DNA from: Flavobacterium panici
Lineage (GTDB): Bacteria; Bacteroidota; Bacteroidia; Flavobacteriales; Flavobacteriaceae
Direction of reading: 5' to 3'
DNA: 64,000 nucleotides
NCBI RefSeq assembly: GCF_903819335.1
Contig: NZ_CAIJDE010000062.1
Span: 62,001-126,000, forward strand
In this document: positions 32,547 through 41,341 of the stretch, piece after piece
Position numbering within the stretch: position 1 is the first letter of the stretch
Layout of the letters: each line of letters opens with the position of its first letter
Made by a program: the position numbers and the translations under genes
Notes under the pieces: model-generated
What the model saw: the letters and a program-made list of their open reading frames with translations, nothing else
Databases searched by the model: none
Told to the model about the DNA's origin: nothing

Positions 32547-33512
32547 TTGATCTCAAAAGAAAATATACTGGCAATCGCCAAAAAAACCATACTCTCTGAA
32601 AGTGAAGCAATTATAAAATTAATTGATTTTCTGGACGAAAATTTCTTCGAAGCAACACAACGTATTTACGAAACTAAAGGCCGATTGATCGTTACCGGCA
32701 TAGGAAAAAGCGCCATAATTGCTCAAAAAATGGTGGCTACTTTTAACTCCACCGGAACACCTTCAATGTTTTTGCATGCTGCAGAAGCAATTCACGGTGA
32801 TTTAGGGATGATACAAAATGACGATATCATTATCTGTATTTCAAAAAGCGGTAACAGTCCGGAGATCAAAGTTTTGGTTCCGTTATTAAAACGTTTTGGG
32901 AATACCTTAATTGCTATTACCGGAAATGTAACTTCATTTTTAGCTAAAGGTTCTGATTATGTTTTAAACACAACAGTTGACACAGAAGCCTGTCCTATAA
33001 ATTTAGCACCAACAAACAGTACAACAGCACAACTTGTAATGGGCGACGCCCTTGCAGTTTGTTTAATGGAAATGCGCGATTTTAAACCAGAGGATTTTGC
33101 GGTTTATCATCCGGGTGGTGCTTTAGGGAAAAAACTTTTGCTTCGTGTAAAAGATATGATCGAGCATTCTTTAAAACCTGCTGTTTCTCCAGATACTTCA
33201 ATCAAAAAAGCAATTTTTGAAATTTCTGAAAAAAGATTAGGTGTAACTGCGGTAATTGAAGACAATAAAATTGTTGGAATTATTACGGATGGAGACATCC
33301 GAAGAATGCTAAATGACGTAGATACTATTGCGGATTTAACTGCAAGAGATATTATGTCTAAAAATCCTAAATTAGTGTCTTCAGAAACTATGGCGGTTGA
33401 TGCTTTAAATATTTTAGAAGATTTTTCTATTACACAGCTTATCGTGGCTGACAACGGCGAGTACAAAGGAGTATTACATTTACATGACATTTTAAAAGAA
33501 GGAATCGTATAA
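32547..33512 (+). CDS. kdsD: D-arabinose-5-phosphate isomerase (KpsF/GutQ/KdsD family)
   Basis: Makes arabinose-5-phosphate from ribulose-5-phosphate, the first step to Kdo for lipopolysaccharide. The start is taken as TTG at 32547 (then ISKENILAIAKK), giving 321 residues, the usual family length. The only upstream ATG (32373) would run 58 extra residues back into the recQ gene. The SIS domain holds IVTGIGKSAIIAQKM, CISKSGNSPEI and APTNSTTAQLVMGDALAV; the tail is a tandem CBS pair (LGVTAVIEDNKIVGIITDGD and ITQLIVADNGEYKGVLHLHD). Its stop overlaps the tatC ATG by one base (TAATG), so the two are translationally linked. Confidence 0.9.
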   Translation: MISKENILAIAKKTILSESEAIIKLIDFLDENFFEATQRIYETKGRLIVTGIGKSAIIAQKMVATFNSTGTPSMFLHAAEAIHGDLGMIQNDDIIICISKSGNSPEIKVLVPLLKRFGNTLIAITGNVTSFLAKGSDYVLNTTVDTEACPINLAPTNSTTAQLVMGDALAVCLMEMRDFKPEDFAVYHPGGALGKKLLLRVKDMIEHSLKPAVSPDTSIKKAIFEISEKRLGVTAVIEDNKIVGIITDGDIRRMLNDVDTIADLTARDIMSKNPKLVSSETMAVDALNILEDFSITQLIVADNGEYKGVLHLHDILKEGIV

Positions 33513-34327
33513 TGGCAAAGAAAAACCTTGGCGAGATGTCATTTTTAGACCATCTTGAAGAACTAAGATGGTTATTAGTTAGAAGTACAATTGCAATATG
33601 CATTATGGCATTTGTTACTTATTTTATCAGTGATTATTTATTTGATCAAATTATTTTAGGACCTACAAGACCTAGTTTTTTTACTTATGTCTGGTTTTGT
33701 GATTTATCACATCAATTAGGCTTTGCAGACAGCATTTGCATTACCAAACTAAACTTTATTATTCAGAATACTGAAATGGAAGGGCAGGTAAATATATTTG
33801 TCTGGATGTGTCTTTTGGCTGGATTCATTTTAAGTTTCCCTTATATTTTATGGGAACTTTGGAAATTTATCAGCCCTGCACTTTATGAGAAAGAAAGAAA
33901 AAATGCTAAAGTGTTTATATTCACTTCTTCACTTCTTTTCTTTTTAGGAGTAATATTTGGTTATTATGTGGTAATACCAATGTCTGTGAATTTCGTTGCT
34001 ACTTTTTCTATCAGTGAAATGGTAATCAACCAATTTACTTTAGACTCTTATATGGGAATGGTAAAAACGAGTATCCTGGCCAGCGGATTGTTTTTTGAAC
34101 TGCCAATTATCATTTATTTCTTAACTAAATTAGGATTAGTAACTCCTGATTTTTTAAGAAAATATTGGAAATATGCTGTTGTAATTATCTTAATTATTGC
34201 TGCAATTGTGACTCCGCCAGATGTGGTGAGCCAGACTATTGTTGCAATACCAATGTTACTTATCTACGAAGTAAGTATCCTGATTTCAAGGATTGTTTAT
34301 AGAAATAAATTAAAAGAAAATGTCTGA
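33512..34327 (+). CDS. tatC: Twin-arginine translocase subunit TatC
   Basis: Core inner-membrane receptor of the Tat system for folded, twin-arginine proteins; 271 residues. The N-terminal FLDHLEELRWLLVRS is the signature, then six hydrophobic spans, with the conserved motif FPYILWELWKFISPALYEKE between spans 2 and 3 and late spans in FELPIIIYFLTKLGLV and YAVVIILIIAAIVTPPDVVS. A somewhat long first periplasmic loop (residues ~45-85, with Cys) separates spans 1 and 2. tatA/B genes are not in the window. It overlaps kdsD by 1 base and the next gene by 8 bases. Confidence 0.95.
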   Translation: MAKKNLGEMSFLDHLEELRWLLVRSTIAICIMAFVTYFISDYLFDQIILGPTRPSFFTYVWFCDLSHQLGFADSICITKLNFIIQNTEMEGQVNIFVWMCLLAGFILSFPYILWELWKFISPALYEKERKNAKVFIFTSSLLFFLGVIFGYYVVIPMSVNFVATFSISEMVINQFTLDSYMGMVKTSILASGLFFELPIIIYFLTKLGLVTPDFLRKYWKYAVVIILIIAAIVTPPDVVSQTIVAIPMLLIYEVSILISRIVYRNKLKENV

Positions 34328-34670
34328 ATTAATTCAAGAATTTAACGACTATCGTTCTAAAATGAACGAAAAACTATTAGCTGACAATAACAAAATTGTA
34401 AAGCGAATTTTTAACCTTGACACTAATGCTTATGCAGAAGGAGCTCTTGATGTAAAAACAAAAGAACTTTTAGGTTTAGTTGCATCGACAGTTTTGCGTT
34501 GTGACGACTGTGTAAAATACCATTTAGAAACGAGTTATAAAGAAGGTGTTTCTAAAGAAGAAATGATGGAAGCAATGGGAATCGCAACTCTTGTTGGAGG
34601 AACAATTGTAATTCCGCATTTAAGAAGAGCTTACGAATTCTGGGAAGCTTTAGAAGAACAAGGCAAATAA
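34320..34670 (+). CDS. Carboxymuconolactone decarboxylase / AhpD-like family protein
   Basis: A 116-residue helical protein with the AhpD-like redox motif RCDDCVKYHLE: Cys61, Cys64 and His68 in the CxxC...H arrangement. This suggests a peroxidase-linked disulfide reductant rather than the ring-cleaving decarboxylase the family is named for. The remainder (EEMMEAMGIATLVGGTIVIPHLRRA) matches the family helix. It overlaps tatC by 8 bases and is the third gene of the kdsD-tatC unit. Cytosolic. Confidence 0.88.
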   Translation: MSELIQEFNDYRSKMNEKLLADNNKIVKRIFNLDTNAYAEGALDVKTKELLGLVASTVLRCDDCVKYHLETSYKEGVSKEEMMEAMGIATLVGGTIVIPHLRRAYEFWEALEEQGK

Positions 34671-34677
34671 TTAGAGA

Positions 34678-34822
34678 ATGAGATAATTAGTCAATTAGAT
34701 AATTTTCATACAATATGTTAATTCGTTTAATTGATTAATTTATTTTATCTTATTTTGCCAACAGAGATAATAATTATCTAATTATCAAATTGACACATTA
34801 TCTAATTAAGATATTATCTAAT
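34678..34822. repeat. ATTATCTAATTATC-type intergenic repeat array
   Basis: Several forward and reversed copies of AATTATCTAATTA fill the gap between the AhpD-like gene and lptB, nearly to the lptB start. A short copy occurs at 8580-8612. They may hide the lptB promoter. Confidence 0.6.
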
Positions 34823-34830
34823 TAAAACAA

Positions 34831-35571
34831 ATGAAGCTAAGAGCCGATAATTTAATCAAAACCTACAAAGGCCGAAGTGTTGTAAAAGGAATTTCTGTTG
34901 AAGTAAATCAGGGAGAAATCGTTGGACTTTTGGGGCCAAATGGTGCCGGAAAAACAACTTCTTTTTATATGATCGTAGGATTGGTAAAACCAAATTCAGG
35001 AAACATTTATCTTGATGATTTAAATATTACCGATTATCCTATGTACAAACGTGCACAGCAAGGAATTGGTTATTTGGCACAGGAAGCTTCTGTTTTTAGA
35101 AAATTAAGTATTGAAGATAATATTTTAAGTGTTTTACAATTAACTAAACTTTCTAAAGAAGAGCAGATTGCTAAAATGGAAAGTTTGATTGAAGAATTCA
35201 GTTTAGAACATATTCGTACTAACCGCGGAGATTTACTTTCTGGAGGAGAACGTCGTCGTACTGAGATTGCCCGTGCCTTAGCAACAGATCCAAAATTTAT
35301 TTTATTGGATGAGCCTTTCGCAGGAGTTGACCCGGTTGCGGTTGAGGATATCCAGAGAATTGTAGCACAGCTAAAAAATAAAAATATCGGAATCCTTATT
35401 ACGGATCACAACGTTCAGGAAACTTTAGCGATTACAGATAAAACATACTTAATGTTTGAGGGAGGAATCCTGAAAGCGGGAGTTCCGGAAGAATTGGTTG
35501 AAGATGAAATGGTTCGCCGTGTTTATCTTGGGCAAAACTTCGAACTTCGTAAAAAGAAATTGGAGTTTTAA
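34831..35571 (+). CDS. lptB: LPS export ABC transporter ATP-binding protein LptB
   Basis: Cytosolic ATPase of the Lpt machine that pulls lipopolysaccharide out of the inner membrane. 246 residues. Walker A is LLGPNGAGKTTSFYMIVGL, the Q-loop sits in GYLAQEASVFRKL (the LptB-typical form), the signature is LLSGGERRRTEIARALA, and Walker B with D-loop is FILLDEPFAGVDPVAVEDIQ. The partner genes lptF/G are not adjacent, as is common. Function fits the kdsD gene upstream. Confidence 0.94.
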   Translation: MKLRADNLIKTYKGRSVVKGISVEVNQGEIVGLLGPNGAGKTTSFYMIVGLVKPNSGNIYLDDLNITDYPMYKRAQQGIGYLAQEASVFRKLSIEDNILSVLQLTKLSKEEQIAKMESLIEEFSLEHIRTNRGDLLSGGERRRTEIARALATDPKFILLDEPFAGVDPVAVEDIQRIVAQLKNKNIGILITDHNVQETLAITDKTYLMFEGGILKAGVPEELVEDEMVRRVYLGQNFELRKKKLEF

Positions 35572-35579
35572 GAAGTATT

Positions 35580-35636
35580 CAGTTTTCAGTCGCAGTTTTC
35601 AGTTTTTGACTGCGACTGAAAACTGTGACTGAAAAC
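35580..35636. repeat. CAGTTTTCAGTCGCAG repeat, left copy with inverted arms
   Basis: CAGTTTTCAGTCGCAG at 35580-35595 is the exact reverse complement of 35610-35625, followed by another ACTGAAAAC. Related sequence occurs at 35882-35909 and, partly, at 26711-26733. Confidence 0.75.
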
Positions 35637-35646
35637 TTTTAAAGAT

Positions 35647-35868
35647 ATGAATTCAGAAAAACCAACTCAGGAAGATTACGACAATTGGCACAAAGATCCA
35701 AACAATTGGTATTTGTTCTGTTTTTACTATAACCCTAAAGACAGCAGATTATTTCCTCCTAAAAGAATACCATCTATGGGTTACACCATTAATTTTGCCA
35801 ATCCTTTTTCTGCTTTAATTATTTTAGCCTTACTTTCAATAGCTGTACTGGGATTATTATCCAGATGA
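35647..35868 (+). CDS. DUF5808 domain small membrane protein
   Basis: A 73-residue protein. The N-terminal half carries the DUF5808 pattern: NNWYLFCFYYNPKDSRLFPP followed by KRIPSMGYTINFANPFS. Residues ~53-71 are a single hydrophobic span (ALIILALLSIAVLGLL). DUF5808 is found in membrane proteins of unknown role in many phyla. It is bracketed by repeats of one family (35580-35636 and 35882-35909). No other gene shares its transcript in an obvious way. Confidence 0.85.
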   Translation: MNSEKPTQEDYDNWHKDPNNWYLFCFYYNPKDSRLFPPKRIPSMGYTINFANPFSALIILALLSIAVLGLLSR

Positions 35869-35881
35869 TAATATCAGTCAA

Positions 35882-35909
35882 ACTGAAAACTGCGACTGTG
35901 ACTGAAAAC
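35882..35909. repeat. CAGTTTTCAGTCGCAG repeat, right copy
   Basis: ACTGAAAACTGCGACTGTGA followed by CTGAAAAC, the same unit as 35580-35636. It runs into the stop codon of the GH25 gene on the minus strand. Confidence 0.75.
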
Positions 35910-36763
35910 TACTCCACAGTAATAAACTGCAGCTGTTCTAAATCACCATTGTAAATATTAACATCAACTCGATGTTTGATTCCCGGCAGAGAAGCTTTTT
36001 CTGTAAACTGCCAAAACAGCCAGTCATCTTCAATTTTTTCTCTGTAGAAATTGTAATTGGCAATCCAAAACAAATATTCTCCAAATTCTTCTTTTAAGAA
36101 ATCAGAATAATATCTTTCTCCTGAATAAATTATCGGGCGCACCTGATAATGTTTTTCCACTTTAGTTAACCAACGCTTTAAACCTTTTTTTAAACTGTCC
36201 AGAGGTTGATTTTTTGGTAATTTCTCTATATCTAAAACGGGAGGTAAATCGCCTTTTTGCAATTTTACGGTTTTAATAAAAAGATTGGCCTGCTCTATTG
36301 AGTTTTCATTTGGGCGATAATAATGATAAGCGCCGCGCATGATTTTATTTTCTTTAGCGCCTTCCCAATTACGTTTAAACTGACCATCAACGCGATCGTT
36401 GCCGGCAGTTGCGCGAATGAAAACAAATTGTACTGGATATTTTTCGTCAAGGATTTCAACTTCATCCCAATCGACTTTTCCTTGAAACTCAGACACATCA
36501 ATTCCAACCACTTTTCCTTTGTGATTTTCGAGAACACGAATATTTCTCACATCAGAAAGATGTTTGTCTACCTCATCTTCATCTAAAACTTTTTCTGATT
36601 TAAATCCTAAATAATAAGCTAGTCCTTTTCGATAATGATAAACAATTCCAATGAAAAGAAGCGCAAAGAAAATTAATAAAAGAGATCGAAAAAGCCTGCT
36701 TAGCAATGATCTTCCTGCGGGTTTTCTTGAATATGTTTTACGATAAGTCGTTTTTCTTGCCAT
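35909..36763 (-). CDS. Membrane-anchored GH25 lysozyme-like muramidase
   Basis: A 284-residue protein with a basic N-terminus, one membrane span (~residues 24-44, LFRSLLLIFFALLFIGIVYH), then a GH25 domain from ~85: VVGIDVSEFQGKVDWDEV (catalytic-type Asp), FIRATAGNDRVDGQFKRNW, AYHYYRPNE, PPVLDIEK (acid residues) and WQFTEKASLPGIKHRVDVNIYNG. GH25 enzymes cleave the MurNAc-GlcNAc bond of peptidoglycan. The anchor places it in the periplasm facing the wall, so remodelling rather than bacteriolysis is likely. It starts 10 bp after pssA on the same strand. Confidence 0.9.
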   Translation of the reverse strand: MARKTTYRKTYSRKPAGRSLLSRLFRSLLLIFFALLFIGIVYHYRKGLAYYLGFKSEKVLDEDEVDKHLSDVRNIRVLENHKGKVVGIDVSEFQGKVDWDEVEILDEKYPVQFVFIRATAGNDRVDGQFKRNWEGAKENKIMRGAYHYYRPNENSIEQANLFIKTVKLQKGDLPPVLDIEKLPKNQPLDSLKKGLKRWLTKVEKHYQVRPIIYSGERYYSDFLKEEFGEYLFWIANYNFYREKIEDDWLFWQFTEKASLPGIKHRVDVNIYNGDLEQLQFITVE

Positions 36764-36773
36764 TCGAATAAAA

Positions 36774-37487
36774 CTACTTTTTTTTCAAAAACAAATTATT
36801 TACGATCGATAGTAAAACGTAAAAAATGATGATTAATGGAACGGCTCCGAAATGGAATAATAAAAGTAAAACGAAAGAAATCAAAAGAAATACGATCTGC
36901 AAAGCATTATCTTTTAAATTAAACTTCTTAACTTTTAAAGAGAACAATGGGATTTCGGCATTCAAAATATAGGCACTGCATAAAGTGATTGCTAATAAAA
37001 CGTATTGGTTTGTCAGGATTTCAAGCAATAATAAAGAATCTGAAAACTTTAAAACTAACGGAAGACTCAAAATAAAAAGAGAATTTGCCGGAGTTGGCAA
37101 TCCTATAAATGAATCTGTCTGACGTGTATCAATATTAAAATTAGCTAAACGATAACAAGAACCTAAAGTCACGATAAATCCTAAAAACGGAATAAAAGCA
37201 TTTGTTCCTAATTCGTGTGCGCTGTTTGTAAACAAACTGTACATAACATAACCTGGAGCAACTCCGCTAGTTACCATATCTGCCAAAGAATCTAACTGCA
37301 ATCCAAGCGGGCTTGAAACTTTGAATAATCTGGCGAAAAAACCATCAAAAAAATCAAAAAAGATTCCTAAACAAACCATGTAAAAAGCCATTTCGTAGTT
37401 GGCTTCAGAAATAAAAACTATTGCAATGCAGCCACAAAAAAGATTAATTAATGTAATTAAATTCGGAATGTGTTTTTTGATATTCAT
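36774..37487 (-). CDS. pssA: CDP-diacylglycerol--serine O-phosphatidyltransferase
   Basis: Integral membrane enzyme making phosphatidylserine on the way to phosphatidylethanolamine. 237 residues with about eight hydrophobic segments. The CDP-alcohol phosphotransferase motif is intact: FDFFDGFFARLFKVSSPLG followed by LQLDSLADMVTSG, with all the conserved Asp, Gly and Arg. The type II PssA layout (first span NLITLINLFCGCIAIVF) is seen. First gene of a two-gene unit with the GH25 lysozyme; -7 element at 37517-37524. Confidence 0.93.
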   Translation of the reverse strand: MNIKKHIPNLITLINLFCGCIAIVFISEANYEMAFYMVCLGIFFDFFDGFFARLFKVSSPLGLQLDSLADMVTSGVAPGYVMYSLFTNSAHELGTNAFIPFLGFIVTLGSCYRLANFNIDTRQTDSFIGLPTPANSLFILSLPLVLKFSDSLLLLEILTNQYVLLAITLCSAYILNAEIPLFSLKVKKFNLKDNALQIVFLLISFVLLLLFHFGAVPLIIIFYVLLSIVNNLFLKKK

Positions 37488-37516
37488 GTTTTATAAATTT
37501 TGATAATCTTGGAGAA

Positions 37517-37524
37517 CAAATTTA
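37517..37524 (-). promoter_or_regulatory. Promoter -7 element of pssA-GH25
   Basis: Minus-strand TAAATTTG (TAnnTTTG), 30 bp before the pssA ATG. Confidence 0.5.
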
Positions 37525-37637
37525 GCATAATATGCACATGAAAAACGTGTTTTCGCAATTGTTTTTTATTTGAAATTTTAACTTTCGCAATATTTCTAAA
37601 AAGGAAGAAATTAGATGGGTAAAATATTATATTTTTG

Positions 37638-38747
37638 ATGAAAATTAAAAACAGGCATTCGTCTGCAAAAAAACAGCTTTTGAAAAAACTTTCTGCGTTT
37701 TTATTATTTTGGAGTTTTACTTCGCAATATGCACAAACCGTTCGAAAATATTCGAATGAGTTTATGAATATTGGTGTCGATGCGGCAGCGTTAGGAATGT
37801 CTAGTGCTGTGACGGCTTCTACAAATGATGTGAATGCTGTTTACTGGAATCCGGCTGGTTTAACGCATCTGGAAGATCATCAAGTTTCGTTAATGCATGC
37901 CAGTTATTTTGCCAATATTGCGCAATACGACTTTATTGGGTACGCAAGTCCTATTGATGATCGAAGTGCCTGGGGAATTTCGATGATTCGTTTTGGTGTC
38001 GATGACATTATGGATACGACGCAATTAATCGACAGTCAGGGAAGTATTGATTATAACAGAATTCGTCTATTTTCTACTGCCGATTATGGTTTTACTTTTT
38101 CATACGCAAGAAAACTTCCTGTTGAAGGATTTCAATATGGTGTAAATGCCAAAATCATTCGAAGAGTGATTGGAAAATTTGCCAATTCTTGGGGTTTTGG
38201 TTTTGATGTCGGACTTCAGTTTGAACATAACGACTGGAAATTCGGATTAATGCTTCGTGATATTACAACAACTTATAATGTTTGGAATATTGATGAAGAA
38301 GAATATGCAAAAATTGCCAATGCTATTCCGGGAGAAAACAATGAATTACCAGAAAGTACTGAAATTACTTTACCAAAAGCACAATTGGGGGTTTCTAAAA
38401 AATTCGAATTTCATGATGATTACAGTCTTTTGGCAGCAGGAAATTTAAACATGCGTTTTGAACAGACAAACGATATTATTTCGTCTAAAGTTGTGAGTAT
38501 TGATCCTGCACTTGGTTTTGAATTTGGCTATACAGATATTGTGTTTTTAAGAGCCGGAGCGGGAAATTTTCAGAATGTAATGCAGCTGGATAATACTGAA
38601 AAATTAAGTTTTCAGCCCAACATTGGTCTTGGATTTAAATACAAAGGCATTCAGATTGATTACGCTTTGACTGATTTAGGAAATCAAAGTGCAGCTTTGT
38701 ATTCGAATATTTTCTCTATAAAAGTTGATCTTGGTATTTTTAGATAA
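37638..38747 (+). CDS. PorV/PorQ family outer membrane protein
   Basis: A 369-residue outer-membrane beta-barrel of the FadL-like PorV/PorQ group, used in type IX secretion or related surface functions. The ATG at 37638 is preferred over a TTG just before it. A basic N-terminus and hydrophobic stretch (KKLSAFLLFWSFTSQYAQ) form the signal peptide. The hallmark follows: EFMNIGVDAAALGMSSAVTA then NDVNAVYWNPAGL (the NPAGL motif), with aromatic barrel strands to the end. PorV itself acts with PorU in sortase-like processing; this copy is not next to por genes, so a paralogue is likely. The next gene is a DUF4105 protein 23 bp on. Confidence 0.85.
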   Translation: MKIKNRHSSAKKQLLKKLSAFLLFWSFTSQYAQTVRKYSNEFMNIGVDAAALGMSSAVTASTNDVNAVYWNPAGLTHLEDHQVSLMHASYFANIAQYDFIGYASPIDDRSAWGISMIRFGVDDIMDTTQLIDSQGSIDYNRIRLFSTADYGFTFSYARKLPVEGFQYGVNAKIIRRVIGKFANSWGFGFDVGLQFEHNDWKFGLMLRDITTTYNVWNIDEEEYAKIANAIPGENNELPESTEITLPKAQLGVSKKFEFHDDYSLLAAGNLNMRFEQTNDIISSKVVSIDPALGFEFGYTDIVFLRAGAGNFQNVMQLDNTEKLSFQPNIGLGFKYKGIQIDYALTDLGNQSAALYSNIFSIKVDLGIFR

Positions 38748-38770
38748 TAAACTTCTTAAAATTTTAAATT

Positions 38771-39910
38771 ATGAAAAAAGTCCTTTTACAAAAAACACTT
38801 TTTAGTTTACTATTATTACTAAGTTTTACCATTGGCTTTGCTCAAAATATCCCATTATCAAAATATGCTAAAATAAGTGTCATTACCTGCGGATTAGGAA
38901 ATGAAACGTATTCTTATTTTGGACATACAGCCATTCGTGTTGCAGACCCAATAAACAATCTTGACGTAGTTTACAATTACGGTGCTTTTGATTTTAGAAC
39001 GCCAAATTTTGTTGCCAAATTTACAAAAGGCGACTTGCAGTATTTTGTAGTTGCTCATTCATTTGCGGATTTTCTAAATGATTATACTTATGAAAAAAGA
39101 AGTGTTTTTGAACAGGAATTACTTCTTTCCCCTGAATTAAAACAGAAGCTTTTTGACAAACTAAATACTGTTTTATTATCGGAAGAACGTTACTACACTT
39201 ATAAGTTTATTGATAAAAATTGTACATCAATGGTTGTTGATGTTATCAATTCAACTTTAGGCGGGAATGTAATTGTAAAAAAGAATGATACTGATAAAAC
39301 TTATCGCTCTGTTTTGTTTCCTTATTTTAAAGGGCATTTTTATGATCAATTAGGAACCAGTATTATTTTTGGAACTAAAGTTGATCAATTAGCCACCAGA
39401 ATTTTTCTTCCTTTTGATTTAAAAAACAGTTTAGACGAAACGACTTTTCAAGGTCGCCTTTTAGCAGGAAAGAGTAAAACCCTTTTAAGTTTTGAAAAAG
39501 AAACTCCAACTTCTTGGTGGAATAACATTTATACTTATTTGTTTATTTTAGGGGTTGTGGTTGTTGTACACAACAAAGTTGTAGACAAAATCTATCTTTT
39601 GATTTTATCTTTAATGGGAATCTTTTTTGTTTCGGTTGGATTTTATTCTTTTCACCAAGAACTGGCGATGAATTATAACGTGTTACTATTTAGTCCGCTT
39701 TTACTGCTTTTGATTTTCTTTTCGATCGCAAAAAACAAAAGATGGACTTATAGGTTTGCTGTTTTACATTTAATTTTTCTAGTAGTTTACAGCTTATTTA
39801 TGATCAATAAGGCACATTTTTTAATTGTACTGCCAATGATCATTACAAGTGGTTTTGTCTTGGTAAGAGTTGTGATACGAAACGTAAAACGTATACCAAT
39901 AATAATCTAA
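38771..39910 (+). CDS. DUF4105 protein, Lnb-type lipoprotein N-acyltransferase candidate
   Basis: A 379-residue inner membrane protein: signal-anchor or signal peptide (MKKVLLQKTLFSLLLLLSFT), a periplasmic domain of about 225 residues, then about five membrane spans (from residue ~253). The periplasmic part has the DUF4105 features SYFGHTAIRV with His52 and DKNCTSMVVD with Cys151. DUF4105 proteins include Lnb, reported as the lipoprotein N-acyltransferase of Bacteroides, in which a His and a Cys are important; identity with Lnb here is inference from domain and residues. It follows the PorV-like gene by 23 bp and probably shares its transcript. It converges with the glycan cluster, 4 bp apart. 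Confidence 0.85.
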   Translation: MKKVLLQKTLFSLLLLLSFTIGFAQNIPLSKYAKISVITCGLGNETYSYFGHTAIRVADPINNLDVVYNYGAFDFRTPNFVAKFTKGDLQYFVVAHSFADFLNDYTYEKRSVFEQELLLSPELKQKLFDKLNTVLLSEERYYTYKFIDKNCTSMVVDVINSTLGGNVIVKKNDTDKTYRSVLFPYFKGHFYDQLGTSIIFGTKVDQLATRIFLPFDLKNSLDETTFQGRLLAGKSKTLLSFEKETPTSWWNNIYTYLFILGVVVVVHNKVVDKIYLLILSLMGIFFVSVGFYSFHQELAMNYNVLLFSPLLLLLIFFSIAKNKRWTYRFAVLHLIFLVVYSLFMINKAHFLIVLPMIITSGFVLVRVVIRNVKRIPIII

Positions 39911-39914
39911 TAAT

Positions 39915-41309
39915 TTATTGGCCTCTGTAAAATAAAACAGTCGTAATTGTTTTAAAAGTAATACTTAAATCAAGGAAAACACTTCTATGTTTGATGTAGT
40001 ATAAATCGTATTGTAGTTTTATCAAACTCTCATCAATCGATTCTCCATAGGAGTAATTTACTTGTGCCCAACCGGTAAGTCCGGGTTTTATTACATGGCG
40101 AGTTTCGTAAAAAGGCATTACTCTGGCTATTTCCTCCACAAAAAATGGTCTTTCAGGTCTTGGACCAATGACAGCCATATCTCCTTTTAAAACATTATAA
40201 AACTGCGGTAATTCATCTATTCTGGATTTACGCATGAATTTGCCAAAGGGTGTAATTCTTTTATCATTAAAAACGGCAAAAACAGCACCATTTGTTTCAG
40301 AAGCTTCAATCATGGTTCTGAATTTATAAATCTTAAAAACATTGCCATTTTTTCCAACACGATCTTGCGTATAAAAAAGACGGCCTTTGTTTCCAATAAG
40401 ATTGGCGATAAAAATAAAGGGAATGAAAACCGTGCAGATTATTAAACCGACAAAAGAGAACAAGAGTTCTATAAAACGTATTAAAAACAAGTACAATTTA
40501 TTGTTATTGCTGCGGCTGAAAGGAAAGAAACGATAAAAATCACGGGCTATATAATGTACCGGAATACGTTGTGTTTTACTTTCATAAACCTGAGTATATT
40601 CTCTAATAACATTTCCGGATTCCAGTAAATGAAGTAATTGCTGGTATAAGTCGGCAGTAATTCCATCTGTTTTTTGGGAAGCAATTACAATTTCTGAAAC
40701 GCTGTTTTTGACTACAAAATCTTCTAATTCACTTTTATCAATTTCTTTTACATAATGAAAATCAGAATTTGTTGTCGAAAGTGAATCAGAATTAACAAAC
40801 CCTATAATTTTATAATGTGGGTCAACATTTTCTAATCCTAACACTAATTCTTCTACTTCACCTTGATCGCATATTAAAACAACATTTTGCGAAAAACGAT
40901 GTGATGCCAGAAATAATGCATAAAAGGAACGCCATAATAACACAACCAGTAATATTGTTAAATAAAAAATCAATATTATTAATCGCTGCTTTGGAAGTTC
41001 TGGAGATAAAACTGGTGTAAGTAAATATACCAGAACGGTTGTAGAAACTGAGAGAACAACACTTTTAAGTATTTGAAACTGATTACTTGCGACCTGTAAA
41101 TTATACATTTCGAAAATTGTTCCAAAAATGAACAAATAACCAATAAGTATAATGGGTCTGTAAATAATTTCAATTTCTAAAGCAAAATAATGATAGTCAA
41201 AAAAGAAACTTAAAAAATACAATGCAGACAAAAGGAAAATAGCATCAAAAGCAAAAAGCAAAACTTTTCGTTCTGAAATTTCAAAATGCATTTTATAGGT
41301 TGAACGCAT
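39915..41309 (-). CDS. Undecaprenyl-phosphate sugar phosphotransferase (WcaJ/WbaP-like initiating transferase)
   Basis: Starts glycan repeat-unit synthesis by moving a sugar phosphate, often glucose-1-phosphate, from a UDP-sugar to undecaprenyl phosphate. 464 residues: four N-terminal membrane spans, a CoA-binding-3-like Rossmann region (~residues 135-250), a further span (~275-300), then the catalytic bacterial sugar transferase domain with YTQDRVGKNGNVFKIYKFRT, FMRKSRIDELPQFYNVLKGD, IGPRPERP and PGLTGWAQVNY. The Arg/Asp-rich core is intact. It is the last gene of the long minus-strand cluster and also has its own promoter element at 41342-41349. Confidence 0.93.
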   Translation of the reverse strand: MRSTYKMHFEISERKVLLFAFDAIFLLSALYFLSFFFDYHYFALEIEIIYRPIILIGYLFIFGTIFEMYNLQVASNQFQILKSVVLSVSTTVLVYLLTPVLSPELPKQRLIILIFYLTILLVVLLWRSFYALFLASHRFSQNVVLICDQGEVEELVLGLENVDPHYKIIGFVNSDSLSTTNSDFHYVKEIDKSELEDFVVKNSVSEIVIASQKTDGITADLYQQLLHLLESGNVIREYTQVYESKTQRIPVHYIARDFYRFFPFSRSNNNKLYLFLIRFIELLFSFVGLIICTVFIPFIFIANLIGNKGRLFYTQDRVGKNGNVFKIYKFRTMIEASETNGAVFAVFNDKRITPFGKFMRKSRIDELPQFYNVLKGDMAVIGPRPERPFFVEEIARVMPFYETRHVIKPGLTGWAQVNYSYGESIDESLIKLQYDLYYIKHRSVFLDLSITFKTITTVLFYRGQ

Positions 41310-41341
41310 ATTATGGCAGGTTTAGGGGCTTAAACTTGGGG

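Noticed and set aside
33107..33490. 127-residue minus-strand ORF
   Set aside because: Shadow of the kdsD CBS domain region.
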